Notes: a model not told the origin generated them from the letters alone. Counted from the stretch's first letter, positions 42,992 to 53,095 are shown. The stretch: 64,000 bases of DNA from Rhynchopus sp. YZ270_cl-10 (GCA_964035575.1 OZ037891.1:124001-188000), one strand, 5' to 3'. Numbers and translations are program-made.

Positions 42992-43674
42992 ACCGGGTGA
43001 GACTCTGTTTCTGTCTTAAGAATTATCAGTAATTCCCCTTTCTTTGGTGGGTGAATGTCATGAAACCGATGTTCTGTGTGCACATTTGACACCGTCTTCT
43101 AAAAACTTCTCACTCTTTTTTTGAAAACTTCTTTTTTCACCATTCTTTCCTTTCAGGGAAACGGAGCATGCACACATCTCCTGAACGGCACGGTCCTGGA
43201 AGCTCCAAGAAAATGGAGTCGGCGGGGCTAAAGAGAAGCAAAAAAAAAAGGGGGGGAGGTGTCGTCACTCACCTATATCATCATTGAAATAGCATTGCTT
43301 ACCAATGGTACACTCCGATACTGTTGCCCCCCATATTGTTTTTGGTAGGGGAAAGACACAAAAATCGAAAAAAAAAAAAAAAATGGCTTATTTTTTCCTC
43401 TTTACAGGCAAACCCCTGTGTGCACCGGAAGGAAAAAAAAAAACAAGAGGGAAACTGGCGAAGTGGTGTGCGGCTGTATTCATATATGCCCTAAGCTTGA
43501 TGTAGCGTGTACAGTCCGAGTGAGACATCAAAAAAAAAGCAAAAACGCTCATTACTGAGCAGAGGTGGAGAGGTTCCGAACGAGATAATATTATTTATCC
43601 CCGCTTGAGACCATGAATTTCACGCCCCTTCACAAAATCGTGAAGGAGGTGCGTGAATTTATTTTCCGGTATTT

Positions 43675-43766
43675 CACGCTCAAAAAATAAATTCACGCTC
43701 AGAAAAATAAATTCACGCTCAGAAAAATAAATTCACGCTCAGAAAAATAAATTCACGCTCAGAAAA
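43675..43766. repeat. 20-bp tandem repeat inside the element
   Basis: Unit CTCAGAAAAATAAATTCACG, about 4.5 copies; the first unit is slightly variant. Confidence 0.93.
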
Positions 43767-43953
43767 TCGTAGAACTGAACTCTCGAAAATTTTTTTGGAG
43801 GCCTTTGGAGGCCCAATTTTGCAATTAAAGCCAGAAAAGAGGCATTTTGAGCCATTCTGGGGGTCTCAAACGCATTTTTGAGTTAATTTTCTGTATCACA
43901 CAAACCACGGATTTACACGTTTTTTTTCCCAAATTTTCATCAAAAAATCCCAA

Positions 43954-44115
43954 ATGAGACCTCAAAAACGTGCGAGGGCACCTGTGGAGAGTGAGTCCGA
44001 CACGAACACAAGTGACTCATCGTCATCGTCTTCCTCATCTTCATCAGAAGTACAGCCGCGTAAGCGCCACAAACCCGCTGCACCAGTTCTGGCTCAAGGC
44101 GCTGTCCAGCGCTAA
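43954..44115 (+). CDS. Small Ser-rich basic open frame in the inverted-repeat element
   Basis: 53 codons, ATG to TAA. It starts MRPQKRARAPVESESD, has a run of ten serines, then PRKRHKPAAP, which resembles a nuclear-localisation signal. Its composition is far less A/T-biased than its surroundings, which suggests a protein origin. It has no known domain. It may be a real small protein, the remnant of a transposase N-terminus, or chance. Confidence 0.35.
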   Translation: MRPQKRARAPVESESDTNTSDSSSSSSSSSSEVQPRKRHKPAAPVLAQGAVQR

Positions 44116-44223
44116 GAGTTCCACATCAAAAAACTGAATCAAAAATCATCATAAAAAGAACCACCCCACCCTCGTCTCTTTGTACGTGAAAACGGGTTGT
44201 GAAATTCATGGTCTCATTTGGAG

Positions 44224-44401
44224 ATAAAATAATATATTTTCGTGAATTTATACCAGTATTTCACTTACAGGTGGAAACAGCCCTCGGGGAAGCATTTTTC
44301 CCCTCGGGCTTCGCCCTCGGGAAAAAATGCTTCCCCTCGGGCTGTTTCCACCTGTGCGTGAAATACTGGAAAATAAATTCACGATAATAATATATATTTT
44401 T
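44224..44401. mobile_element. Nested foldback structure with GC-rich 87-bp palindrome
   Basis: Outer arms pair over GTGAATTTATACCAGTATTT and AAATACTGGAAAATAAATTC. The inner palindrome 44268-44354 runs from CAGGTGGAAACAGCCCTCGG to CCCTCGGGCTGTTTCCACCTG, with an internal CCCTCGGG repetition and a TTCG turn. It could extrude as a cruciform. Confidence 0.85.
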
Positions 44402-44477
44402 GTCAAAATGGTCGAAAATGAGTAGAATTGCGATGCCGTATTGTTTTGTTTGTTGCATTTTATTTTTTTTGTTGAAA

Positions 44478-44534
44478 ACTTGGTTGTATTAGCAGTAGGC
44501 CACCCCCCGAGGATGAGCTTCTCACTATACTTTT
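44478..44534 (+). repeat. Family-J dispersed repeat
   Basis: CTTGGTTGTATTAGCAGTAG then CCGAGGATGAGCTTCTCACT. Confidence 0.75.
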
Positions 44535-44698
44535 GTTGTTGTAGTGTGTCCGACAGCAATCTACATGGTATTGTTCTTGGGCCTGAGTTCTTCTTCTTCA
44601 CCTGTCCCTTTCCCCTTTTTTTATATCCAGTTTTCCACCGCACCAATGGACCAAGGGGAGGGAGGGATGTGAGGTGGGGGATGGGGGGGAAAAATGGA

Positions 44699-44727
44699 AA
44701 AGATGAATGTGCCACATGCACACATCT
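44699..44727 (+). repeat. Family-B hairpin repeat
   Basis: AAGATGAATGTGC and GCACACATCT around CACAT; clean stem with a changed loop. Confidence 0.8.
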
Positions 44728-44743
44728 CCGAAGAAGTTGTCTT

Positions 44744-44782
44744 AGACGAAACGTAAGCTCTGAACATGTGTTCAGTCACCTT
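44744..44782 (+). repeat. Family-A hairpin repeat, diverged
   Basis: AGACGAAACGTAAGCTCTGA then ACATGTGTTCAGTCACCTT; 16 bases after a family-B hairpin, so the two types sit side by side here. Confidence 0.5.
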
Positions 44783-45010
44783 TTGGAGGGAAATTTTGGG
44801 GGGAAAGAACTTTGGTGGGAAGGACAGTGGTGTTGTTCAAAGACCTCTCGCTGTTTAGTTATCTTGAAGAAAAAAAAAGTGCATTTTTTTTACATACAAT
44901 GCAACGAAGCCGAATCGACCTCGTTAAGACCAGCTCAGGCGTGGCTGAGGCGTGCTAATGATACTCTAGTCAACGCTTCAGATAGGTTTTCCAGACACGC
45001 CTATTTTCAG

Positions 45011-45115
45011 GGGAAAATGACTATAACACCCACGTTACTAATGCCCATTTACGATAATACCCAGTGGGCATTATCGTAAATGGGTATTAGTAACGTGGGT
45101 GTTATGATAATTACC
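45011..45115. mobile_element. 105-bp foldback element with 11-bp target duplication
   Basis: The two arms of about 52 bases are near-perfect complements, both containing ATAACACCCACGTTACTAAT. The element begins and ends with GGG/CCC and is flanked on both sides by CCTATTTTCAG (45000-45010 and 45116-45126). An 11-bp duplication is within the range of Mutator-like transposons. Confidence 0.88.
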
Positions 45116-45479
45116 CCTATTTTCAGACGTAGTCAGCCTCGCTACATTGAATAATTTGATAGCCTCTCAGAAGCAAAAAAAAAGTGTTAAAAAAGCGCAA
45201 CAAAAGCCCCTCAGAAGTGACAGATGATATATGAAGTAAGATGTGTTTTCTTTCTTTGTGTTGTTGCCATATAAAGGGAAACGTTTGGTCTCATGAACTG
45301 TGATCCGTCGCCTATTGAAAGAGACAGGTTTATGTACACAGCATGTCACCGGTAATACTTTTTGATTATTTTTTAGACTAGAAGCCATTTCTTTTCACAG
45401 GATCCATAAAAAGTAAGGGCCCTGCTGAGTCACCTTGAATACAAAAATTCAAGGAAAAAAGAACGCAAGAAAAGTTGAA

Positions 45480-45512
45480 AAGATGAATGTGCCTCAAAAA
45501 GCATACACATCT
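45480..45512 (+). repeat. Family-B hairpin repeat
   Basis: AAGATGAATGTGCCTCAAAA then AGCATACACATCT. Confidence 0.7.
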
Positions 45513-45779
45513 AAAAAAAAGGGGGGCGACTTCAGATGGTTTGCGAACGAGATGGTTTGCAGCTCGGGTGCAAAGACATCAAATATAAAAAGAGAGAGAA
45601 AGAGAAAGAGAGTCACACAGATGTAGAATAGTGGAGCTCGTCCTCGAGTGCCCGCACTAATACAATGAAACTTTCAAAAAAAAAGGGGGGGAGAGGAAGT
45701 CACTCCCGGGAGTGGTATTTGCAGTGGCACCCATCTTTGATACCTATTTTGCGCAAAATACCCATAAAAAAAAAGAATA

Positions 45780-46265
45780 TGGTGCTTCCCGGGGGGTATG
45801 CATTTCACAAATTTTCAATTCAATTCACAACTTTTCACAACTATTCACAACTTTTCACTACCCTTTTTTCTCTCGTTGGTGAAGCTCTTAAACGCCGGCA
45901 TTTGCATTTCCGGAATCCGTACGGCCAGTAGTGGGGTCAATTTGCCGAAATGGACAAGTTCTCGTCATTTCCGCACATCACACAGTACACAGTACACAGG
46001 TACACCACATCACGTTCTATCTTGTGAATCCCAGCGTACCCCTCAATGGGTGGGTCACCACCCCGCCCAAAAAAAAAGCACACAAAAAAAAAAATCAATT
46101 CACAACTTTTCACAACTATTCACAACTTTTCACATTTTTTCACAATTTTTCACCACTTTTCACCAGCCTTCACAATTTTGTAGCGGTTTTCGTGTTGTGA
46201 AAATTTGTGAAAACTTGTCACATTTTGTGAAAATTTGTGAAATGCACACCCCCCGGGAAGCACCA
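45780..46265. mobile_element. 486-bp element with long terminal inverted repeats
   Basis: The left end TGGTGCTTCCCGGGGGGT and the following TGCATTTCACAAATTTTC are matched by their complement at the right end (GAAATGCACACCCCCCGGGA, AGCACCA). GAATA flanks both sides. Inside, blocks of CACAACTTTTCACAACTATT are repeated near each end. No transposase frame is seen, so it would be non-autonomous. Confidence 0.87.
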
Positions 46266-46287
46266 GAATAGACAAATAAAACTAAAG

Positions 46288-46374
46288 GTGAAGTTGATAT
46301 TGCGCAAAAAACGCCTCTGGGACCGCAGGCACTGACACTCCGTGGGGATTATCGAAACCCCCTCGGAGTGCTGC
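46288..46374 (+). repeat. Family-D structured repeat, full length
   Basis: GTGAAGTTGATATTGCGCAA, ACGCCTCTGGGACCGCAGGC, and a strong hairpin CACTCCGTGGGG / CCCCCTCGGAGTG around ATTATCGAAA. Confidence 0.88.
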
Positions 46375-46874
46375 ACAGAGGGGGGGCCTCTTGTGAGGTT
46401 GTGGGGGTTTTTTTTGTTTTTCCCTGGGAAAAACAACCCCACCTAAAAAAAAATAATAAAAGCTTTTGCGATAGTACCCCAAAAGACGTGGGTGTTTACC
46501 GCAAATGGGTCTCGGTATTTTTGGGTGTGCTGAGAGACAAAAATGACTCAACTACAAAATAAAACTATAAGTCATGAGGTACGCTTGCCCGCACCAGTTT
46601 TTTTTCACTGCCTACCGAAGCAGGCGTGACGCAGTTTTTTGTTGAAATAAAAGACTCGGATTTTTTTGTTTTTTTTTTTGTTTTCTTTCCGTTCTGAACA
46701 AAATTGATAGATGCGGCTACGGTGTGATCTCTACAAATTTCTCGAAAGGACCGGGCGCAGTGCACTATCCACACCCAAAGATATTCTGCTAACACAACCA
46801 CCTAACCCCAGACAGAGGTTATTACTGGGTCGTAAAACAAAAATAATACAAGCAAAACCAAGAGAAAAAAAAGG

Positions 46875-46912
46875 TTGACTTGAAATACAAAGCCCGTGAA
46901 CAGTGTACCTTT
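46875..46912 (+). repeat. Family-C repeat, short
   Basis: TTGACTTGAAATACAAAGCC then CGTGAACAGTGTACCTT. Confidence 0.75.
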
Positions 46913-47490
46913 TAAAAAATCATCGGGAAAGTATAAGGGGAAACTCAAATTTCTGGGGGGTAGGGTACTACCCAACTCACAGCGTTGTGTGCAACAACTG
47001 TGTGTCAGGGGGGTTTTTTTGTTTTGTTTTTGACAACGTGCAGTCACCTTGTGTGATCTCCACAATGTCATTTTTTTTTGTTTCTGTTGTTAAGAGAGTG
47101 AGAGGAAGCATACTCGCAAACTTTGTGAGGATAAATAATTCAGTAAATGGGGAGAAAAAAAAAGCCACCACAAAAGCTGAGCGAATAACATGCGTAGTGT
47201 AGTTGCATGCTGTTGGTTATGTTAATTTTCTTTTTTTTCTTTTTTTTTTTTTCTTTTTTTTTTCAATCGAAATCCCATAAGGAGGGCTGCTAGACACACA
47301 CACCGGTGGACCACAATATATTTTTTTGTCTTTGTCTGCGTGCTGCAACCTTGAGAAGCAAGTAGAGATAAGGGTACTGACCCAATGGTCTAAGCTGAGT
47401 TATGCTGTTTTATAAAAGGCACGAGGACCTTGGTCCTTGATTGGTGCACAAAAAAAAACTCTCATTATTTTGCATTATTTCTAATCATTA

Positions 47491-47545
47491 TTTTTCGTTG
47501 TATCGACCCATCAAAATGAAATGGGTTCTGTAACTCAATATCACT
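47491..47545 (+). repeat. Family-N dispersed repeat
   Basis: TTTCGTTGTATCGACCCATC then GGTTCTGTAACTCAATATC. Confidence 0.5.
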
Positions 47546-47690
47546 TTTTCGAAAGGCTAAAATACCTTTTTTCAAAAAGCTGTTTTTTTTTTTCTTTTTT
47601 TCTGTTGATGATGATAATCCATGGACCAGAATGCGCTTGAAATATTTCAGCAAGCTTCCACTTTCTGTCCATTTTTTCCCCCTCTTTTTT

Positions 47691-47756
47691 TTGATAAATT
47701 ATTGGAGTAGTGTAGTTGCCTCGGTTGTGTTGCCACAGTTGTGCAATCACCACTTT
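47691..47756 (-). repeat. Family-G dispersed repeat
   Basis: GATAAATTATTGGAGTAGTG then TAGTTGCCTCGGTTGTGTTG and CCACAGTTGTGCAATCACCA. Confidence 0.9.
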
Positions 47757-48160
47757 TTGTTTTGTTTTTTTTTGAAAAAAAAATGGCTATTTAAAAAAAA
47801 AAGAGTGGAAGGAGAGAGAAAAGGAGGCGGTGTCACGTCACCCTGATACACGATGCGATTGCGAGACGAATCTCAGCTCTGACAGCGACAAAGATCAGGA
47901 CGATTTTTGATTGCCTTTTTTTTTTGTTGTGTCGTTCAAAAATATAAAAGCAAAAAATGAAACACGTATAAAACTTGAAACACAAACCAAGAAAGAGAAA
48001 TTGAAAGTGCAAACACCTCGTTCAGCACTAAAAAAACCAATGATATTCACGACAACAACAAAGGAGAAAATAAACCAAAAGAGAAAAAGAGAGAGAAAGA
48101 GAGAAAAAAGTTGGTAAATAATGCGCCTCTCAGCAGCCTCGCTCTTTTTACCTAAAGAAC

Positions 48161-48190
48161 AGATGAACGCACCTCAACGGTACACACATC
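48161..48190 (+). repeat. Family-B hairpin repeat
   Basis: AGATGAACGCACCTCAACGG then TACACACATC. Confidence 0.5.
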
Positions 48191-48261
48191 CAAAACAGAA
48201 GTCGGTCGTGCAAACACCCCTACGGACGTAAACACCAAAATAAAATAAAAGAAACGATTGT

Positions 48262-48296
48262 AAGATGACCCTAAGCCTCTCGTGTTTAGCCACCTT
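48262..48296 (+). repeat. Family-A hairpin repeat
   Basis: AAGATGACCCTAAGCCTCTC then GTGTTTAGCCACCTT; near consensus. Confidence 0.82.
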
Positions 48297-48738
48297 GATG
48301 AAATACAATCATAATAATTAGTCACCTGGGGGGACTCAGGCTGGGGGGAGGGGGGCTTTTATCGACGAATGCGTCCGCACCTTTTGCTATCTTGTCTTGG
48401 ACACAGATCTTTTTTTGAAAACTAGAAAGATGGATGCGTATCGTTGCATCTCATGAGAAAGGATGATACAATGAACAGTCATACAAGAAATATCAGAGGC
48501 AAAAAAAAAATAATAATAATCTCTTCCCTGGGTTGAAAATCCAAAAATCCTTGGTTTTTTTAACCCCTCTTTTTTTATCTCTGATGTTTCTGACATTACT
48601 GTATAAAAATGTGTTTCCTGTGCAAACAGACATCAAAATGGCATAGTTAGCCATCTCAAGTGAGCACAGTAACATTAATAGAAAAGAACAAAAAATAAAA
48701 TAAGGAAAGTGTGCTTGCAGAGGAAATGCACAAAGAAG

Positions 48739-48790
48739 TTGACTTGAAATAACAGCCCTGCTCGTGTATAGTGTACCTTGGTACACTGGT
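48739..48790 (+). repeat. Family-C repeat
   Basis: TTGACTTGAAATAACAGCCC, TGCTCGTGTATAGTGTACCT, TGGTACACTGG. Confidence 0.7.
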
Positions 48791-49027
48791 CGCGAGTGGG
48801 CTGGACAAAAAAAAAATGAGAACTTAGTGGGGCATCCACTGTGAGGCTCAAAAGGAGAAAAAAACCAACCGGTTCATTTGTTTGTTTTAGAGCTACAGGT
48901 ATGCTACCACGGGGCTTCTGAGGAATGTTGAATTTTTTTTTTTTGTTTGTTTCCCCCCCTTTTTTTCTTTCCATTGTGTCCGATTTTCTGACCAACACAA
49001 AATATACAAAAAAAGAAAGAAAAAACG

Positions 49028-49167
49028 GGCAGCAGGCTTATTCCTAAATCTTCCCACGAAAGCTCAGGCGCGATTTTATTTTATTTTCCCTCGCCACCAA
49101 AAACTACGTTTTTTTTTTTTTTTTTGAGAATCCCATTCCGGGACCTTCATTTAGGAATAAACCTGCC
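49028..49167. mobile_element. 140-bp element with terminal inverted repeats
   Basis: The left end GGCAGCAGGCTTATTCCTAAAT is answered by the complement ATTTAGGAATAAACCTGCC at the right end, with a small gap. A 17-T run lies inside. Confidence 0.6.
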
Positions 49168-49272
49168 TCTGGGAATGGATGCTTCCGTAAATGGAGAAAT
49201 CAGTTTCTCTGTTGCGGGGGGGTCTGGGGTGGGGTGTGGATATCTTTTTTTTTTCATTTTTATTTTGTTTTT

Positions 49273-49366
49273 CCATTTATCGACAATCGCCCTAAGGACC
49301 CGCTTGGGAAACCTAGGGTATGTACTCAATGCTGGCCGAAGCCTTTGTACTATGGAAGGTGTAGAC
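49273..49366 (+). repeat. Family-N dispersed repeat
   Basis: CATTTATCGACAATCGCCCT, GTACTCAATGCTGGCCGAAG, CCTTTGTACTATGGAAGGTG. Confidence 0.65.
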
Positions 49367-49879
49367 TTTGTTTTTTTGATACTGGATAGCGGTGATGCCA
49401 CTAGACTGGGTGTCAGAGGAATAAGTAAGGTGTGAAGTGTGTAAAATCAATACTGCAGGGGGAGGTGGTGAACGTAATGGGGATAAGGGATAAGGGGGCA
49501 GGGAGGGCATATTTTGAATACAGCCATCCAAAACATTTTGACGTCCAAAATAAGAATTCTCTTTTGGAGTACCGTAATCGTACAAAAAATTATCGACCGT
49601 AATAATGTTCGACCTTTTCAGGATTTTTCTGGAAGTTCGACCTTTTTGACGAACATTTTTACAATTTTTACGGCAATTTAGATCCTTTTCTTCGAAGTTT
49701 ACCATATTAGGAGTGCTGTACTGAAGTAAAAAAAACACGGCGACTCTGAAATGTGTGGATTGGGCTGGAAAGTGATTACCCTCCGTGAAAAAGAAAGTCG
49801 AAACACGGGCAGGGTGAAGATGTGTATGTATGTGATGAGTTGGGAAGCAGAAAAAGTGTCCCCTTGGGGGGAAAAAAAT

Positions 49880-49931
49880 GGAGGCACACCTCGACTGACC
49901 CACGTACGATGCCAGCCATTTGGATGAAAGC
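49880..49931 (+). repeat. Family-E structured repeat
   Basis: GGAGGCACACCTCGACTGAC, CCACGTACGATGCCAGCCAT, TTGGATGAAAGC. Confidence 0.8.
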
Positions 49932-49952
49932 GCAAAAGAGGAAAAAGTTAAA

Positions 49953-49988
49953 AAGATGAACCGAAAGCCTCTCTTGCTTAGTCTGATT
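49953..49988 (+). repeat. Family-A repeat half next to a palindrome
   Basis: AAGATGAACCGAAAGCCTCT then CTTGCTTAGTCTGATT; its right arm is echoed in the palindrome at 50087. Confidence 0.6.
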
Positions 49989-50086
49989 GGGTTGTTCTTT
50001 GGTTTATTCATCGGTTGTTTGTTTGTTTTTTGTGTTATTGCTACTCGTGGGTGGCAATTTGTTTTAAGTAAGGCTCGGGGGGAATC

Positions 50087-50155
50087 AGGTTGCTTAGTCT
50101 GATTAGATTACTTAATGTTTTGAACATTAAGTAATCTAATCAGACTAAGCAACCT
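50087..50155. repeat. Perfect 69-bp palindrome
   Basis: 33-base arms around TTG: AGGTTGCTTAGTCTGATTAG at the left and its complement ending AGACTAAGCAACCT at the right. No direct repeats flank it. The arms include the GCTTAGTCTGATT motif found 100 bases upstream. Confidence 0.95.
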
Positions 50156-50699
50156 CTTTTTTCTTCTAAGGTTGTTTAGTCACCTTAGAAGAAAAAAAAA
50201 AGTTGATGAGATGAAATAGAACCCTCTTGAGTAAGGAAAGCAAGAACAAAATACAATGATGTTGTATTTTGCAAAAATATTTTATTTAAAAAGTGAAGGA
50301 GAGAAGAAAAAAGGACGCTGCTAGTTGTGGGAAAAAGAAAGGGTTGTGAAAAAGATAAACAGATCTAAATAGATGCATTTCTTATTTGGTATAGGAAGAA
50401 ATTGAATTTATTTTTGGGGAACTAATTTACTATAATAACCCCAAGTTGTATTTACTGGAAGTTGAAGAACAGAAAAAAAACAGAGAAAGAAAAATTGAAA
50501 AAACAAAAACCAAACTCACAGAGGCGCCTATCTCATTACAAAAGGTTTCTGAAATAGAAACCCTCAACAATGTTTGATAGGTGTTGATGCACTTTCTTCC
50601 CTTTTTTTTCAACACGAAAAGAGGGAAGGTGACACCAATCGGAGACAGAAAAGTAATGATAAATGATAAACAAAAATCCTCGTCAAAAAAGAAAAAAAG

Positions 50700-50797
50700 T
50701 TGACTTGAAATACAAAGTGCACCTTTGGTACTGGCTGTACCGGGGGTGGACACCCAATCATGCAGTCCTACATCCATTTCGTGGTTTACATCTGATA
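50700..50797 (+). repeat. Family-C structured repeat lacking the CTCTCGTG block
   Basis: TGACTTGAAATACAAAGTGC, ACCTTTGGTACTGGCTGTAC, CAGTCCTACATCCATTTCGT, with a family-E copy directly after it. The deletion removes exactly the loop block. Confidence 0.85.
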
Positions 50798-50808
50798 TAA
50801 AAAAAAAG

Positions 50809-50867
50809 GTGAAGTTATTGATGCAGGCACCTCCCGCTGACCCACGATGCCAGCTGGATGAAAGTAC
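50809..50867 (+). repeat. Family-E structured repeat
   Basis: GTGAAGTTATTGATGCAGGC, ACCTCCCGCTGACCCACGAT, GCCAGCTGGATGAAAG. Confidence 0.85.
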
Positions 50868-51228
50868 AAATAAAAAGAAAGAAATAACCGTCGTACTGAT
50901 CTTCAGCCTCTTGCGCGTAGTCACCCTCAACCACAATATGCGGAAATCGATGATCAGAGAAAATCAGGGAATTCAACTATAAACAAAGTCTGTCACACAA
51001 GATTTGTCGGATTAGCGAAAGTTGATACCGGGCCAAAAAATCAGGTGGATATTGACAGTCGTCACCCCCCCTTTTTTTTGTTTTGTTTTATTTTGTTTTG
51101 TTTTGTTGATTTTTGGGGTCGCAATGCACCCATCATGTTCTGGAGGGTTGTATTTGTCTCTTTGCGGATCATAGCAGGATTGCTTATTGCTTATGAGCCG
51201 CACCCAAAGAAGGTGTGAAGAACCTATC

Positions 51229-51331
51229 GGTGGCTGTATTACAATTGCCCATCATAATACAGATCACAATACAGCTTGTATTGTGACGTGTATTATGTAT
51301 CATAATGGGCAATCACAATACAGCCAACCAC
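51229..51331. mobile_element. Family-H foldback element, full length
   Basis: GGTGGCTGTATTACAATTGC at the left and GGGCAATCACAATACAGCCA at the right are inverted. The centre carries ATCACAATACAGCTTGTATTGTGA. One of three copies. Confidence 0.85.
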
Positions 51332-51602
51332 TAGAAGAACCCCCTTCCCCAAGGACTAGAGTCTACCTGGGGGGGGTGGGTGGCAGAGAGAGAGAAAGAG
51401 AAATGCATATCAGAAAAGGAGACAAAGAAGACTAAGATATATTATCTTCAATCGAAAGATGAAGTTTTTTTTTTGTCCGGAGACAAAGAAGAAAAAAACG
51501 AAAAGAGGGGGGGGAAAATGTGGTCGAGAATGTATCTGCGGGGGTTGATGAGAACATCTTGGTTAAAAGGAGGAGGAGGAGGGAGGGGAAGAAAAGTTGG
51601 AT

Positions 51603-51635
51603 AAGATGATCGTCAGGCTGTGAAACGGTCGCCTT
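51603..51635 (+). repeat. Family-A hairpin repeat, diverged
   Basis: AAGATGATCGTCAGGCTGTG then AAACGGTCGCCTT. Confidence 0.45.
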
Positions 51636-51899
51636 TTGGGGGTTTTTTTGTTTGGTTTTAGGCTAATATAATAGCAGTCACGATTGTTTCAGGAACAAAA
51701 ATTTTTTAAAGGAGGGAAAAACGAAAACGAGCAAAAAAAAGGGGGAGGAAACGAGCGCAACGTCTCTAAGCAAAGCTGAAGAAAAGAAACGAAGAAAACA
51801 AAGAAAACAAAGAAAACAAAGAAAACAAAGAAAACGAAAGTAAGATGACTGTACCCTCTCTCGTGAGGAAAAAAGGTGGGGGGGAAACAAATGGTTTCT

Positions 51900-51939
51900 A
51901 AGATAAGCTTCAAAGCCTAACGTTGCTTGAGTTATCTTA
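51900..51939 (+). repeat. Family-A-like hairpin
   Basis: AAGATAAGCTTCAAAGCCTA then ACGTTGCTTGAGTTATCTT; outer AAGATAA/TTATCTT pairs perfectly. Confidence 0.55.
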
Positions 51940-52060
51940 AGAAGGGTGATGATACTAAACACCTAGTGAGTAGTCATCAATGCACACAACAGACTGGCTG
52001 GGCAATGTTCTGCTCGTGTTGCATTATTTTTTTGTCATAGTGTTGACAAAAAAAGAAGGA

Positions 52061-52093
52061 GATAAACCTTGAATGTGCCTCTCGTGCACATCT
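52061..52093 (+). repeat. Family-B hairpin repeat
   Basis: GATAAACCTTGAATGTGCCT then CTCGTGCACATCT. Confidence 0.7.
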
Positions 52094-52141
52094 AAAACAA
52101 ATTACCAGACTTTTTAAAATTGAAAAATAAAAAGAAAAAAA

Positions 52142-52341
52142 NNNNNNNNNNNNNNNNNNNNNNNNNNNNNNNNNNNNNNNNNNNNNNNNNNNNNNNNNNN
52201 NNNNNNNNNNNNNNNNNNNNNNNNNNNNNNNNNNNNNNNNNNNNNNNNNNNNNNNNNNNNNNNNNNNNNNNNNNNNNNNNNNNNNNNNNNNNNNNNNNNN
52301 NNNNNNNNNNNNNNNNNNNNNNNNNNNNNNNNNNNNNNNNN
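52142..52341. other. Assembly gap, 200 N
   Basis: Exactly 200 undetermined bases, the size often used for a gap of unknown length, so the true distance across it is not known. Confidence 0.99.
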
Positions 52342-53095
52342 AAACCCCCCCCGCTTGAAAAAAAAAAAAAGTGAAGGGAAAAGTGGCTGTTTTGTCACTA
52401 CTAACGGGGCAAAGCACACTGTTCCAACAGGGTTTCTTTTTTTTTTTGGGGGGGACAGTTTTTCAGGCTAAAAATGCTTCAAACGGGAAAAAAAAAAACA
52501 CATAAAATCGTGAGGAAGGCCCCGTGGTTACGCGGGGACTGCCAAGAATGGCTAAGTCACTTAAATGTGGGTGGCAAATAGACAACTGTATGTTTAAAAG
52601 GGAAAAAAAGAGACAAAATACCAAAACAAAAAGAACAATACAACTGATGGGGAAAATCACGCACTCACGAAAAAAAAAGTAATATTCGCATATTTTTTTT
52701 TTCCAGGGAAAAAAAAATGGTCGTAGAGAAGTGTTGAAACGCCTCTAGAGATTGCTCAACATAGTTTTGACCACCTTTTGTGTATCACACAGTCACCAGC
52801 CCGAAGACGGATTCTGTACTGACAAGGTTTTTTTTTAATTGTATTGCGTTTTTTTGTCGAAAAGTTGTTCCACACGTGTTTGGTCATTGCATTTTACTTT
52901 TTTTGAAAATCCTAACACATCCACAACTGAAGAACAAATGGCCTTGCCTCTCTTTTCTTTCGCACTTTTTTTCCTAGGTTTTTTTTCTTTGTATTGCAAA
53001 AGAAAAGACCTCAGGAATGAGACTGCCCTCACGGTCACACAGACATCTCAAAAGGGTGGGCATTAGATGACACAAACGAGCATCACTTAAAAGAA

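Larger units (their letters stand above)
37388..43581. other. Gene-poor, repeat-rich region (left part)
   Basis: No convincing gene. It is AT-rich with A/T and purine runs and carries repeats of families A, B, C, D, E, G, H, J, K and I (reverse), a GTACTGT tandem array at 40982-41135, and microsatellites such as (GA)n at 39141-39170. The 37807-38070 part is less biased in composition and has an open frame of 93 codons on the plus strand, with no recognised family. Confidence 0.65.
43582..44241. mobile_element. Element with about 45-bp terminal inverted repeats
   Basis: The left end contains GATAATATTATTTATCCCC and TTGAGACCATGAATTTCAC. The right end contains the exact complement GTGAAATTCATGGTCTCA and GGAGATAAAATAATATATTT. 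The inner 17 bases are perfect and the outer part near-perfect. Inside are five units of a 20-bp tandem repeat and one small open frame. It looks like a DNA-transposon-type element; no transposase is recognisable. Confidence 0.75.
44402..45779. other. Gene-poor segment between foldback elements
   Basis: No convincing gene. Holds family J (44478), B (44699, 45480) and A (44744) repeats and a 105-bp foldback element at 45011. Confidence 0.6.

Noticed and set aside
44441..45079. 212-codon open frame on the plus strand
   Set aside because: It runs across T-rich DNA, family-J, A and B repeats and part of a palindrome; no domain and no codon bias.
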